A DNA stretch of 64,000 nt, taken from Cladopsammia gracilis (lineage: Eukaryota > Cnidaria > Anthozoa > Scleractinia > Dendrophylliidae). Below the pieces are notes generated by a model that made no database searches, had not been told where the DNA came from, and was given only the letters and a program-made list of their open reading frames with translations. The stretch's first letter is position 1. Each line of letters starts with the position of its first letter. The stretch covers positions 438,501 through 502,500 of the forward strand of contig JAJGOT010000315.1 of the NCBI GenBank assembly GCA_022457155.1. Direction: 5' to 3'. The translations under genes were made by a program, and so were the position numbers. Positions 19,214-30,605 of the stretch are shown here, in pieces.

Positions 19214-22200
19214 ATTTCTCTCTCCAATTCAAAGTCGATTTTATTAAAGTAATTCTGCAGTCGTTTGGCTTTTCTCTCTAATTCTCTTTCGGAATGTTGA
19301 AAGTACGTCATTATGAACTTCTTGCTTAAGCTTTAATCATTAATTGCCTATTGTTCTGATTTGTTATTCAAATATGTGCCCTATTTCAGGTGGTTCGCCA
19401 TATCCACGAATGGATGGAAGAAAAATTGCAAGTTTGCTTCAGCAAGGATACAGGATGCCTAAACCACAACATGTTGATGATGAGTTGTAAATAATGTTTT
19501 GTGTCGGTTTTTAGTTGCTAATTACACAGTTCCTGTATTTTTTCAAGTTATGTTTTTATGTCTTACTTTAATGTTTTACTTCTGCGTAATTTTCTGACGT
19601 CATGCAAAAATTGCAAAAGTCGAAGAGTATTATTGTGTTATTACTTATCATAGATCCGTAAAAGAAATATGACAAAACAATTGTACAAAAATGTACAAAC
19701 AATAATAACAAATTCCTTTTCTTTTTGCAGGTATAAAATAATGACGACGTGCTGGGAGGAAGACCCCGATGTAAGACCTGTATTTGCAGAACTGAGGAAC
19801 AAACTGAAAAAAATGGAAAATCAGCATAAGGTACAATTCGTGGAAAAACAATCTTCTATTTACTTCCTCTATATCTTTAAGAGTTATTGACAGCTCATGA
19901 AATGATAATATATATAGATAGCCCAAGCCTAACAGCGTCGCACTTTCAACAAGCTTAACTAAGGTGAAACTTAACTAAGGTTAAAGGTTGGAAGCACAAG
20001 AATTAAGATTGACGAATGGGCTATTTTCAATTTTAGCAATTCTCAAAAACAGTATTACGCGACCGTCTGCACAGTACATTTTTATAGACCGTACTAAAGT
20101 TCACAAAAACAACTTTTCTCTTTCTAGAATAACTAGTACCACTAGTTTCCGAATAAAATACAGTTTTTGTTTGTCAAAAATTGCCCGAGAAACTGATTTG
20201 AAAATCAAAAATTGCAAAAATACACAAACATATTTGCATATGGGGATGCGAGTGAAGATAGAACTGTACTATAAAATCAAAGTCTTGTTTTGTTTACATA
20301 AAATCGCTTTTCAAACTATCTAATGAATGAACAAACACATAAAAATGGACAACACAATCTTCTTTCGAAAAAATTTATTCAAATCTCCATTAGTTTACGT
20401 TTAAAAGCAAAACGCGTACCATTTAATTATAGCTCATCGAGTTCAAGCTTTCTTCGATGAAATTCAAGAGATCGATACAACTGAATTTAAGCACGTTTTA
20501 AAATCAATTCTCCAAAACTAACAATAACACCAATAAAAAGTCACACACAGATTGATATCAACATAAATTCTCATCGAAAACTGTAATCTGTTTTACCTTT
20601 ATGTCCCTCGCTTGCTTGGAAATTCAAATCTCCGCTTCTGGTTCTGAAATCCGTACAAAACAAACATCTCCCGCATTTGATAAAAAAAGTAATACATGAA
20701 GTTCCTCGAAGCAAGATTTTATCCATGAAAGCTCGTCTTTTTCCACTAAAGCGGCTTCTGAGTATCCCTTAATTAGTATCCTTGTCTTGAGTAGCAAACC
20801 GCGAAATATTCAGGGAAATAACGCCTTTAATTTAAACGGTTTTCTCCGCTTAGTAAATTCACAGCAAAACATCAAAGTGTTTTTCTAGCTGACGTGACAT
20901 TCGGCCGTGTAACCGCGCGAAAAACAAAGCCTCGCTTTTGTTTCAACATGACGTCGTACGCACATGTTTTGCGACGTCATACACGCCCGCGAGCTATTCC
21001 TGCGCAGTAGTGCGGTCCTATGCGACAGCGGACCCTAGGTACTTGGTGTATCCCTGATCATAATGTATGGTACTTCATGTATCCCTCATTGTGATGTATT
21101 TAGATATATTGCAGTGTATTTTAGGGTCGGATTACAGTATCTAGGGTTGAAGCACTGATTTTAGTATTTAGGTTTAAGCACTGATTCCAGTATTTCCAGT
21201 GTATCGAAAGGGTTAGTTCTTATATATGGTCCGGGGTGGCAGCATATTATCTTATATCCCTTAAAAATTACAGTTTCCGGCAGCTAGTCCTCGGTGGTAC
21301 AGTGGATAGTGTGCATGGAGTAGATCATACGGCCCGGGTTCGATTCCCCATTCTGCTGTTTTTATCTTCTTTTTCTACTGAAATAAAAACTAAGTGTTTA
21401 AATACAAAATAATAAGGGATACACCAAGTACATACCCAGCGGACGGAGGGCACACGCGCGCCCGCGGAAGATTCCGCTAGCCATGACCATGAAAAATGAA
21501 GGGCATAGGTTCTGGTTCTATGAGTATGGGGCTGCGCAGCCAGGCCTTCGGCCTGGCAAGTGCTCCGCTATAAATCTGAGGCACTTTAATAATAGAGCTT
21601 TATTAAAAACATTAATACTGCATGACAGAAAATCTAAATCTAACAACAAGTACAATGACCACGTTTTAGTTTTGGCGGTGGAGTTGTAAACATAACTTTC
21701 TGAAAAATCGGAAGATTTTACAGACGTTTGTCTGCTTATGGAACAAACGCGTTCACTAGCATCTCCAGTTTCCGTCGGCTAAACTGACCCGGTGTATTGG
21801 CATTCTTTCAGTATGTACAGTATGCCCCGGCAAGGTTTCACGCCCTCCCCTCCCCACCCCTCCCCCTCCCCCCTCCCCCCCCCCCCCCTCCCCAGCATTA
21901 CGATTGCAGGGTAGCCGTTGTTTTAAAATGGGTGAAGAGAGTCAATGTTTAGTACACGTTAGTTTCAACCATTTTGCAACTGGTATCGTCTGAGCACAAC
22001 TGGAGCTAAAGAACAGGCTAGAGAAACCGATCTTCACGTCCAAAGTTCAACGCGCTAACTGACCAGAGCACCGAGACGCCACATGTCTCCAAGGAGTACC
22101 AAATTAGTTACTTTCTGCCTCGTTATCAAAACGAGGCTTGGTGCACAATCTTTCATACGAAAAATAGTTTTTTGCATTTAAATAAAAACTTATTTTCTTT

Positions 22201-22559
22201 TTAAAGGCTCTGCACCAAGCCTCGTTTTGATAACAAAGCATGATGGCTATTGGTTGCAAAGGGAAACATATCTCACAAGCGATAACATACATGGTGTTTC
22301 TCAATCAATCAGAAGTGATACTGTCGATCATAACTTTTCTCACTTGTGTTTTTCCATACTTTTCACCGATTATGAAGTTTTATTTTGCGCCCCCGTGGTT
22401 TCTTTGCTTTGTGATTACTTTGGCTTTGTAACAGCCATTATATTCTAGTCGCCAATATATATGTGACCAATTTTGTTATGTTTTTCTCTGCAGAGGTTGA
22501 TCAACATGAAGATGTACGACACCCAACTTTATGCAAACGTTGAAGACTTGTTCGTGTAG
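12567..22559 (+). CDS. Cad96Ca/FGFR-like receptor tyrosine kinase, 5' end missing
   Basis: Thirteen exons with GT-AG borders and continuous phase: 12567-12772, 13280-13402, 13811-13829 (19-nt microexon), 14213-14252, 14443-14770, 14991-15101, 15797-15987, 17028-17150, 17761-17831, 18203-18243, 19390-19486, 19731-19830, 22494-22559. Exon 1 encodes a SEA-like ectodomain. Exon 2 has a Cys-rich juxtamembrane segment and one transmembrane helix. Exon 5 has juxtamembrane tyrosines (YMALDD, YAPL) and the P-loop GKGAFGQV with VAVKML. Exon 8 has HRDLAARN and DFG. Exon 9 has [10 protein letters not shown], where the usual APE is AYE. Exon 10 has DVWSYG. The tail ends YANVEDLFV, and YANV is a Grb2-type SH2 site. 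This should be an active tyrosine kinase at the cell surface. Upstream ectodomain exons were not found. Confidence 0.88.
15137..15183. repeat. (TTA)n microsatellite in a kinase-gene intron
   Basis: About 15 TTA units with one interruption, in the intron between exons 6 and 7. It should be polymorphic. Confidence 0.85.
15480..15645 (+). mobile_element. Penelope-like 3'-end relic with hammerhead-like core
   Basis: CTCTGATGA, a short stem-like segment, then CGAAATGTCAG, followed downstream by a CGGTGGCCTATTTAAC block and an ACTCATTTGATAAAACC end. The same succession occurs at 35905-36005. Penelope-like retroelements are known to carry hammerhead ribozyme motifs (CUGANGA...GAAA). This copy is short and inside a kinase-gene intron. 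The family call comes from the shared pattern, not from any coding sequence. Confidence 0.4.
16396..16611 (-). CDS. Candidate small secreted protein, antisense in an intron
   Basis: A 71-codon ORF from the ATG at 16609-16611. The first 22 or so residues ([22 protein letters not shown]) look like a signal peptide, with a plausible cleavage after the VADS region. The remainder is polar with a [10 protein letters not shown] block. It lies wholly within the intron between kinase exons 7 and 8 on the opposite strand. No family is recognised, and an ORF of this length can occur by chance. Confidence 0.25.
   Translation of the reverse strand: MKILGYWLLAGFVCVFFRWIVADSNEKLHSPLQKIHASENPNVWRRNWDACGLVAFGNLANLFKSKEGAKP
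19141..19212. repeat. (TTA)n microsatellite
   Basis: About 24 ATT/TTA units with one ATC interruption, in the intron between kinase exons 10 and 11. Confidence 0.85.
19908..21568 (+). repeat. Family A repeat, copy 1
   Basis: Non-coding repeat with further copies at 39661-40860, 57735-58230 and, as an inverted pair, in 61180-64000. Shared landmarks in order: a GATAG(C/G)C(C/T)(A/T)AGCCTAACAGC start, AACTAAGGTGAAA, GGAAGCACAAGAATTAAGAT, CGACCGTCTGCACAG, TTGCCCGAGAAACTGATTTG, AACAAACACATAAAAATGG, and CTTGAGTAGCAAACCGCG. It ends in a tail with two hairpins (GCTGCGCAGC and AGGCCTTCGGCCT) and CAAGTGCTCCGCTA. This copy is split by the mobile element at 21038-21432 and lies in the last kinase-gene intron. 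No coding capacity; a non-autonomous transposon is likely. Confidence 0.7.
21038..21432. mobile_element. 395-bp MITE with a tRNA-like internal segment
   Basis: TIRs of 18 bp, (G/T)GTACTTGGTGTATCCCT, flanked by TA on both sides (21036-21037 and 21433-21434) as in Tc1/mariner elements. Inside, at about 21288-21360, TCCTCGGTGGTACAGTGG is followed 35 nt later by GGTTCGATTCC. These match an RNA polymerase III A box and a perfect B box and resemble a tRNA-Glu/Asp-type head, but the acceptor arms do not pair. It is therefore a SINE-like or pseudo-tRNA sequence inside a DNA transposon. Confidence 0.6.
21841..21893. repeat. C-rich homopurine/homopyrimidine tract
   Basis: Over 50 bp of almost pure C and T with several runs of four or more C, ending in a run of about 14 C. 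The complementary strand has G-quadruplex potential. Confidence 0.8.
22122..22234. repeat. Short hairpin element with perfect 24-bp arms
   Basis: GTTATCAAAACGAGGCTTGG plus TGCA at 22122-22145 is perfectly inverted at 22211-22234 around a 65-bp AT-rich centre. It is probably a very small MITE. It lies in the last intron of the kinase gene, so the transcript could fold into a long hairpin. Confidence 0.65.
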
Positions 22560-24538
22560 GCGACTCGGAGAAAATGGTCATTCGACGGAGGGTCTCTACA
22601 TCACACAAGACCTCTTATTCTTAAGAACATAGACACACGATAGCCACCCTCTTTGTAGCCTAATAACCACACACGAAATTTCAAAGACACTAGATTCGAT
22701 TTGGGAAAGAAGCCATAGATGAAGCCCAATATCTATACCACCTGTTTTATGAACTGCGTTCTTAATCACATAACTTGAAATTAAAATATAGCAATACAGG
22801 ATCATATATAGTTATACTATAATAGTTCCATAGCCGTTACCGTATTTGATCTTATTGGTGTGTTTATTCATAGCGTGTTTGTTTCGGTCAGTTTGAAATG
22901 GCTGAACATTGAGCAATGGTTCGGGTTTTTTTAACAAATCGATGAGTCAATATAATTAGCTATAATTTGCTTACCTAGTGGTAACATAAACGGGGTTAAT
23001 TTTTAAAAAAGGTGGTCATTGTGTGGAGCTTTTATTTGTTAAGTATATTACCAAAGCCGACGATTTACTTATTTTGCCATGCTCTTTCATTTTTTTTTGT
23101 GCTTTAGTCATATACTTGTGAGTAACGTTTCTAAGAACAAACAGCTGCAAATGTATTATTTCTACAGCTAATAAGTTTTAATGCACGGAATTAGACTCCA
23201 ATGGCGTCATTGATCTTTAATAACGGTCTCATTTGCAGACGCGCTAAAATTCTTAGAATGATTTTCCTCAGACGGTGAAACAGTTCTAGTAGTTAGTGTA
23301 TAACAGTCAAATAGACACAAAAGAAAACAATGGAAATAAGATCTACTAACCTCTGTTAGTGTACTAACTCTTTCACGGTCTGAGAAAAATCACTCTATCA
23401 GCCTGTCTGTCAAAGACAACCTGTTAGAATCAGGATCTTTTTCCTCACAAGTTAAGGACCGATATTAGGTAGCTTGTTAAAGTTGTCAACACGTGCACAT
23501 TCATGTGAGTTGTTTATACGAATATATCTTGATATACACCGATCGGTAGTTTAAAATTACTGTTTTGACTAAACATGTATTACTTATAATTATTCAACAA
23601 TGACACGACTCCCTGATCTATTCAGCCAGTCAGCATGAGTGTCAGGCTATCCAGATGCCAATGAAATACAGCTTGTAAAATTTGAACAAAAATGCTGAAG
23701 CTGTTAAATTTAGTAAAACGTTCGCGGTCATTGAGATAAATGGCTATATTTTTTATGAACCGACTTGTCTTCTTGACTTACCTTGTAGTAATGTAGTAAT
23801 ATTGGTTTGTTTAATTAACACATTATAACTAGAAATAATCATGGATTAGTAAAGTGCGTTCGATCTGGGCTCGAGGCTCCCACATAAAATCGAGGCAAGT
23901 GGTTAGCCAGTCCAAGATGGCGCCCAAGCCCTGAAATCGCATAGCATCCAGCCCAATTCCTCCCATAATCTCCTGCGCCCAGACCGATACCCGACGAGAT
24001 TAGGTAGCGTTCTCCTATTGTCGAACGCAATAAAGTCGATGGCGTGTATTTTCTTCTCCGTTTTGTTAAATTAAAGTTTGCTTTAGTCGCAGTCAAATAT
24101 ATCGAAAAACTACCCTTGAATGATGTAAACGAGGTCTCGATTACATTCCATGTTCGAACGTATAAAGGTTAAATTTTTAGACATAAAAACGGGAACCACT
24201 GGCAACATTTAATTTGCATCAGAAAAAAAACATTAAATCAATTTTTCGCTATTTTCAGGAATTCGAGTTTTTATTTGTTAACCATATTACTTAAAGTGCC
24301 CCTGTGATCGAATTTTTGATTTTCATTTTTTTACATTTTCGTGTACTATTAGACTTTCTTACTCATCTTGCCAAATTTTAATTCATTACGAACATAAGAA
24401 GTCATTTTATTTTAACATTTATTTCCGAGAATTTACGGCCGCCATTAATAAACTTTGTTCCAAGGCTTGGTTGCAAATGGGAGAAAGTGACGTCAAAGAC
24501 TCAAACATACCTCACGGGTTGAAATTATAATTAACGAT
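22560..24538. other. Kinase 3' flank and intergenic DNA, no gene seen
   Basis: AT-rich sequence after the kinase stop. A GC-richer stretch (about 23850-24050) is bounded by TGCGTTCGA and TCGAACGCA inverted words and may be an old element. No ORF with recognisable homology. Confidence 0.4.
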
Positions 24539-24921
24539 GGCCGTGTTTTCACGAGCGATTTTTCAAGTCGCTGAGCGAGTGACAGTCGGAAATCTCGTGA
24601 AAACAGTTGCTTGTCCAACTCGCTTAAAGTTAAGCGAGTCGGCGAACTACAATAGAATTCTCATTAAATTTAAGCCACCAAACCAGGTGGCTTAAGCTTG
24701 TCGGCAATTAAACAACAAAGAAGGGCATTGTATTGTCGTTCTTTTGTGTTCTAATTTTCTATTGTTTTAACAAAAGAAAATATATCTCGCATGGTATAAT
24801 AAAAATGAAAAAAGTTCTGTCCGTGAAAACGCATAAATTTTTTAAGCTGCTTAACGCGGTCAGTAAACAAATTACCTACAGGAATGTTAAGCGAGAAAAA
24901 CCGCCTGGTGAAAACACAGCC
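24539..24921. mobile_element. MITE with 17-bp TIRs
   Basis: GGCCGTGTTTTCACGAG (24539-24555) and its inverted counterpart CTGGTGAAAACACAGCC (24905-24921), with two mismatches. The first part repeats the words CGAGTGAC, GCGAGTC and CTCGTGAAAAC in both orientations (about 24550-24640). No ORF. Target duplication unclear. Confidence 0.5.
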
Positions 24922-26166
24922 AATAAGTATTAAAAATCACGCGAAGAGCAACAAAAACTTTGGACTTGTTCTTCGTGCAATTTTCTATGCTGATTGTTAT
25001 TATAATTACATCCCGTAATAATGACGACACCAAAACGTCGTTCAACAAGTGATCACTATTTTTTACTTGGCTGTTATATTTTAGTTAGTTAGGAATCGCT
25101 TCATACTGTTCAATTTGTTCTTTATTTGCCGGCATACATGCAACCAAGCAAACTGAACTATATCAATATTAGAGCTTCAAAAGATTGAAGGCACTTAGCA
25201 AAAGCATAAAAAATTGGAGATTTTGGTTTACATTATATTTGATTGGCTTAATTTAACGTTAATAAAAAACAACAACAAGAATTGGAAACGTTGGGTGCCT
25301 TTGATAGGTAAATGTAGTAAAGACGTGATAGGTAATATGTGTAAAGCTGCTTAATGGTCTATTGAAGTTGAAAGATTGAAAATACCTGTAGGTCTAATCT
25401 TAGAGTTAGACATTGCAGTCATAGAGGACTTAAGGGCTCTTTTAGGAGCCACTAAATCAATAAAAGTCCGTGAGCAACAAAAGAATCGCGAGTGTGAATG
25501 TAAATAATTTTCATGTTAATCTAGCGTATTTGTTCAAAATAGTCTTCACTTTACTGAGGGGAAACTTCAACTTGATTATATTAAGCGAATGAGAGGGCGA
25601 ATTTGGTTGCTACGGGGGAAATTGTGAGGAGGGATGGGGGTGGCAAAACTACTTATTCAATCTGTCTTGACTAGAGAGCCCTTTTACTTAGTTAATTTTT
25701 CTATTTTTTGTATTCACAGTATTTTAGTAGTAATGCCTTGTATAGCATTAAAATAGCGGTTTTCTTATCAATCGAAATCTGGGAAAAATGTACGAAGGTT
25801 AAAAATATTTACTTTTTTTATTTATTGATATTTAAACAGAACTAAAATATATTGCAACGATTTTCATTTGGGATTAAAATTGATTTACTGGCAATGTTTT
25901 TAAACAGCCAATTTATATGTGCAGTGTATATGTAGATGTAAAGTATGAGAAACAACAATAGCTTTGTGCATGTCAATAAGTTCAGTAAAAAGGTAGACTA
26001 TTGCAAAAAGGCAAATGAAAATATTTTGTCGCTTTTTCCGTTGACTCAGAATTTGTGTACCTTCGGGCAGAATGGTGTCTCTCGTAGGAATAGAGCTAGT
26101 GATTAGGTTTCGTTTCCTTTTATAGCCAATTGAAAATGCGAAGTTTTTTTAAAACATCTCGGCTTA
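24922..26166. other. Intergenic, nothing recognised
   Basis: AT-rich DNA without credible exons, RNA genes or obvious repeats, up to the left end of the next TIR element. Confidence 0.4.
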
Positions 26167-26677
26167 TAGTCCAGTCAATCTGTGGTTCAAGATCGAACTA
26201 ATTGCAACAGAATTTATTCTACCCACAATTGACAGTTTGAGGTGACCTTAGTAACATACTAAAAATTCCAGAAAATTCCATTGGTGGAACTTCTAGAAAT
26301 TCCGACTTAAAGATTTTGATCAATTTACCACAGGGTGCCCAAGTCTGGAAAAATTACAATATGCAATATTAATTAAAATTACCGCAATATACAGATTGTT
26401 TGGGGGTATAAACTGTTATTTAAGTGTTTTGCAAACAATATGTTGAAAACCCACGAAAATGTAACGTTAAAACGGCATTTCTTAGAAATTCCCACCACAG
26501 GGTACCCAAGCCAGAGAAATATATTCATTTTTTCCTGTTGTTTTTCTTCTTTTTTTCTTTCCTTTCTAGTAGAACGAAAAGTGTTTGACTGAATTTGAGA
26601 TTATTCATTCGCAAAGTTCTGCACTCTTAAGACTTTGAATCGAATGGTAAGCTCTAGAAATAAGGCAACCTTTTAGG

Positions 26678-26970
26678 GAAGAGGTCAAAACAACGGTACT
26701 GGATAGGTATCCAGTCTTGTCGAAATAGGTGGTGGGTGGCGGGTTGTACAACCCCACCCCTTTTCAGAGGTTCATTTTCTCGAAGCACATAATAGGGGTA
26801 CTTAAATTTATTGCATAAATACGTTGCTCTGCGTGTGTAGAGCGCATTGATAGGCTTATCTTCTCAATACGTTGATTATGTTCCGAGATATTTGGAGTCA
26901 AAAATCGCATTTTGCTAAAAAATCGACCCTAAACTGGATACTTATGAAGTACCGTTGTTTTGACCTCTTC
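26678..26970. mobile_element. Nested 293-bp MITE
   Basis: GAAGAGGTCAAAACAACGG plus TACT at 26678-26700 is perfectly inverted at 26948-26970 (23 bp), followed inward by GGATA(G/C)(G/T)TAT-like imperfect pairing. It sits inside the larger TIR element, downstream of the nuclease gene stop. Confidence 0.65.
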
Positions 26971-27177
26971 TCTTACTAATAATCCTCACTTTATGGAACA
27001 AATGCCATGGTGATAGCAATTACCGTTTTACACCACGAGGGTAAATTATCATAACTTCTTTGACCTGTTCCTTGTCTGTCTGTAATTTTCCCAACTACAC
27101 AAAAAATGCTGAACAAGCTACTATTAAAACAATACTTGTAATAGGTATGAGGATTACTACTGGCTGGTTGCCTCCCG

Positions 27178-29705
27178 CTACACTCTATTGCCGTCCACCT
27201 CACTGTCTGTGAGTTCTGGCTGTGGTGAGTTGACACAGCTGACACCTTTGCATGCTCCACAAGCAGCCGAGCAGTCCAAGCCATTTTTTCGGCAGGAACA
27301 TCTTTGCGTACTGCAGTCGGTTTTGCATTTGCAGCGAATGATCTCCAGCAGTGATGCATGGGCAGCAGGCAAGTTGGTGCGTGTCGGGGATAGGTTTCCA
27401 CCCTTCATCTCCCATCCCCATTCTTGTGGCGGTAGATCAGTTCCTTTCCATTGCTGCACCTGATGATAGACTCTTAGGCTGTGAAAGCGCGCAGCAGCAG
27501 AAGTCGGTGGAAGGCTTTCTGGCTGGACACAGGTATTGCCTGTAGCAACCTTCAGACAATAACGGGAGTATCGCAAAGAGTAGAGGGATTCTGTAGCTTT
27601 CCCGTTATACATAGACACCAAAGCTCTCTCGCCCGCCGCCATCACCTCATCCGTTGTTGCAGCTGTTTTGTCAAAGACACTGGCTTGATTACGAAAATGC
27701 TCATCGGTCTTGAGCTTGCGAAGGGCTACTGGTTTCCCAAGTCCATGGATCCGAGATGTGGTATCAGAACCAAGAAGCGCATGCCCAAGTAATATGTGAG
27801 TGCATACGCCTAGTCCCAATGCAGACTTTGTCTTCTTGATGTTCCACACCCTGCGGTTCTTCGATCTTTGCTTAGGCTCTGGGATAAAGAAAAGATCACT
27901 CGCATCCATCTGTCCATGGTAAATCAGTAGCACAAGCAGGTCAGTATCGTCACCGACAAGAACAGTGGTATGAGTCCGTGCTACTTGTACGGCGGTCTGG
28001 ACAATGGGGAGGTCGGCGTCACCAGGAGCTTGAAAAACAGTGCAACCAGCAATCCTCAGCTTCTCTGCAAGGAGATTAATAAATCTCTGCTTGTTTTCTT
28101 GGTTGGACAAGAAGTCTTTCTTTTTCAGGGAAATGAGCATACCGGAGTCGAATACCACGGGTGGCGCACTGGTAGGAGCTCGCCGTTGGTGTGTACACCC
28201 CTTGGTTGATGGACCTTGATAGCCATCGAAGACGATCGTGGCATTTCCATACCGCCCTTGCACGTACTGAACGTACATTGCACAAACAGCATCAAATGTC
28301 ACCCCATGCGGCCATATGACCCGATGGATAAGTGCGCCTCCATCCACAACATAGTGCAGATCTCCTACAGGGCGTGCCGTCTGTTTCCTTTCCGTTTGAG
28401 CCCATATGGCGTCAGCTAACACAGACTTGTTGGCTTGCCTAGGAAGAAGAGAATTGTCAAACAAGGCGCTGGGATAGCTTGACATCTCGTACTTGAACAG
28501 GGCCTGAGGATCCTCGTATCGGCCACTGGTGGCCAGAAAGCTAAGCTTCTGGAAGAGAATTTGCGGGTCTTTTTGTACATATCCGTCGCTGAATGGGACT
28601 GCTGTTCTGGAGGCAAGAGTCAGTGCTTGATTCTTCTTCTTGAAAGAAAACTCATCAACTTTCTTTCCACGCATAGACTGGATGATCTTCTCTCCCACCT
28701 CTTTAGCCTTGTCACAGTTGACACTCTCTTCTGCCACTACTCCGGTCGCGATGTTTCGTAAAGACTTGTTAGTGCTAAACGGGCTTCTCAGAGACAGGTA
28801 CTCGAGGATCTTTAGGGTATCGCCATAATCTCGTTCCTTCAATGCCTTCGAAGTGTCTTTGTGCTGTCCACCTGTACTGTTATGCTGCTCACTCGTGCTG
28901 TAGTCGGTTCCAGTGAGGCTCTGCATGGCATTATTCACATCGGCACAGATAGGCATGGACATGACCCACACCAACCGTTGCGTCTCGGTCATGCCTCGTC
29001 CCCTGGTCAGCCCGCCTGTCGTCTTCACGCTCCTCATTAAGACCTAAGAAGTGCAAAAAAAAAAGAAAATGGTGACCAAGCATGAACAAAGCACTTGGTA
29101 AAATGTAATCTGATCAGCTCTCCCAAATAAGTACTGCGTTCAGAATTCAACTTTAGTTTCTTTTTCGCTTGCGCATTACTTTAGTATAAAAGTATTACAT
29201 TACCTGTTCAATGACCAAATCTGTAGATAACCCAGCCCACTCGCGATCACTCCGCCGCACAACATGTAAACCATCCACAAAGCTCTTGTAGACATCTGGA
29301 TGTGTACTCTCTAGAGCTTGCATTTGTTCAAGATAGAGATATGCCGACTTGGCATAAAGATTATGACCTGCAGAAGCGAAATAAGGCAGCATCTCGTACA
29401 CAGCCTGTAGGTGGAGTTTCCAGTCGCCTGTCCGCTCCCCCTTGATAAACTTTCTCAGGATGTCTAACATCTTCATATACTCCAGCCACAAAACACCTGT
29501 TCTGTGGTCCTGTAAAGATACTTTCTTCTCTTCGATTTTCTTAGCTACCGAGCCAAGTGCTGTTGAAGATCTCACTTGTGCCATTTGTTGGTTGTCTATG
29601 ACTTCGCCATACAGAACTTTAACCAGTTCAAGATCAGTGTCTGAATCCGATCCTGAAGCACGTTCCTCATTCAAGTCTAGCTCCACGTCAACAGTGTCTT
29701 GCACG
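27178..29705 (-). CDS. XPG/PIN-like nuclease with C-terminal CXC domain, two exons seen
   Basis: Exons 29204-29705 and 27178-29043 flank a 160-bp intron with GT-AG borders, and the frame continues across it (...DLVIEQ, then VLMRSVKTTGG). An acceptor-like TTTTTCCAG precedes 29705, so a 5' exon is missing or unrecognised. Counting from the ATG at 29035-29037, acidic residues typical of XPG/FEN nucleases occur in VVDGGALIH (D232), IVFDGY (D271), APGDAD (D340, D342) and VGDDTD (D363, D364, D366). The C-terminus has a tesmin/TSO1-type CXC cluster: C569, C571, C575, C580, C582, C589, C593, C596, C601. Nuclease plus metal-bound DNA-binding domain suits a transposon enzyme. The ORF is intact, suggesting a young copy. 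Domestication is the alternative. Confidence 0.75.
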
Positions 29706-30415
29706 CTGGAAAAATTCTGGAAAATTCACTTTTTTATGTTTCCAGGCATAAATCAATAGGATTTTAAAGAAACTTTGATTATTTCAACTCAAAATGATCA
29801 CAAAACACTATTCTCTAACTTTTTCAAATGAAAAAGACACTACAAGCCTACAAAAACGATAAAAACATGATTTTGCTGTTTTGGGATACCTGTGGTACAC
29901 AAAACACCCTTTAGACTCTAAAACAACAAACATTTAAAACAAACATCACGTTTTCTTGTTTTCTTGTGCTAACATTACTGAAACGAAACCAACTAGGTAT
30001 GCCAAAAACCTAAAATAGCTAATATCTAGTTGATTATCGCTTTTGTACGGCGTGGGTACCCTGTGGTACAACCAATACATTTTCAAACCCAATTTTTATC
30101 ATGTTCCACCAAGCGAATTTTGTGGAATTTTCAGTATGTTGTTTATATAGCTACTCTTAACACTAGAACAGTGAAAAACATTTTGTTGCAATTAGTTTGA
30201 TCTTCCCCTATAAAATCTCATAGATTGACTGGACTATTACGTTTAGTAGCCCGAAGGAACATGGAAATTTCCATGTTCCTTTACATTTCTGAGTCACTGA
30301 AAAGGAAAGGACATCAGCATGTTCTAAGGAAAAGAATATGGAAATTTCCATGTTCCTTGTGAGAACAGTAAAAGTAAAGGAAAATGGAAATTATTTTAAT
30401 AAGAAAAATACTGAG

Positions 30416-30605
30416 GCCCCGTCCACACGTATCCGGATATTTTTGAATCCGCAACTTTTTTGTTGCGGATTGGCCTTCCGTCCACACGTATCCGGCGAAT
30501 TCGGGCAAATACGATTCGAATACGCTACGTGTGGACGCGAATATTTTCTAATCCGTAACAAAAAAGTTGCGGATTCAAAAATATCCGGATACGTGTGGAC
30601 GGGGC
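30416..30605. mobile_element. 190-bp MITE with long TIRs
   Basis: GCCCCGTCCACACGTATCCG, then GATATTTTTGAATCCGCAAC and further, is inverted at the other end with few changes, giving arms of nearly 60 bp. A partial internal repeat of the CCGTCCACACGTATCCGG word starts near 30478. Elements with this GGCCCCGT(C/T)CACACG type of end are common hAT-like MITEs in animals; no clear 8-bp duplication is visible here. Confidence 0.65.

Larger units (their letters stand above)
26167..30236. mobile_element. 4.07-kb TIR transposon carrying the XPG/PIN-CXC gene (Academ-like)
   Basis: Both ends begin TAGTCCAGTCAATCT(A/G) and remain alignable as inverted repeats for about 200 bp. Shared landmarks are AAGATC(G/A)AACTAATTGCAACA, TTCCACCAA followed by GGAATTTT, and ACCACAGGGT(G/A)CCCA. 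The element is bracketed by TTA at 26164-26166 and 30237-30239, a 3-bp target duplication. The only gene inside is the minus-strand two-exon nuclease/CXC gene. Academ superfamily transposons have short (3-4 bp) duplications and encode XPG-like nucleases, so that assignment fits; it is inference from remembered family traits. A 293-bp MITE is nested between the gene and the left TIR. Confidence 0.65.

Noticed and set aside
21288..21360. Functional tRNA gene
   Set aside because: A and B boxes are good but the acceptor stem does not pair and the anticodon arm is poor; it is a tRNA-derived segment inside a MITE.
23850..24096. 85-codon minus ORF at a GC-rich patch
   Set aside because: No homology pattern, and the patch is bounded by inverted words suggestive of a repeat.
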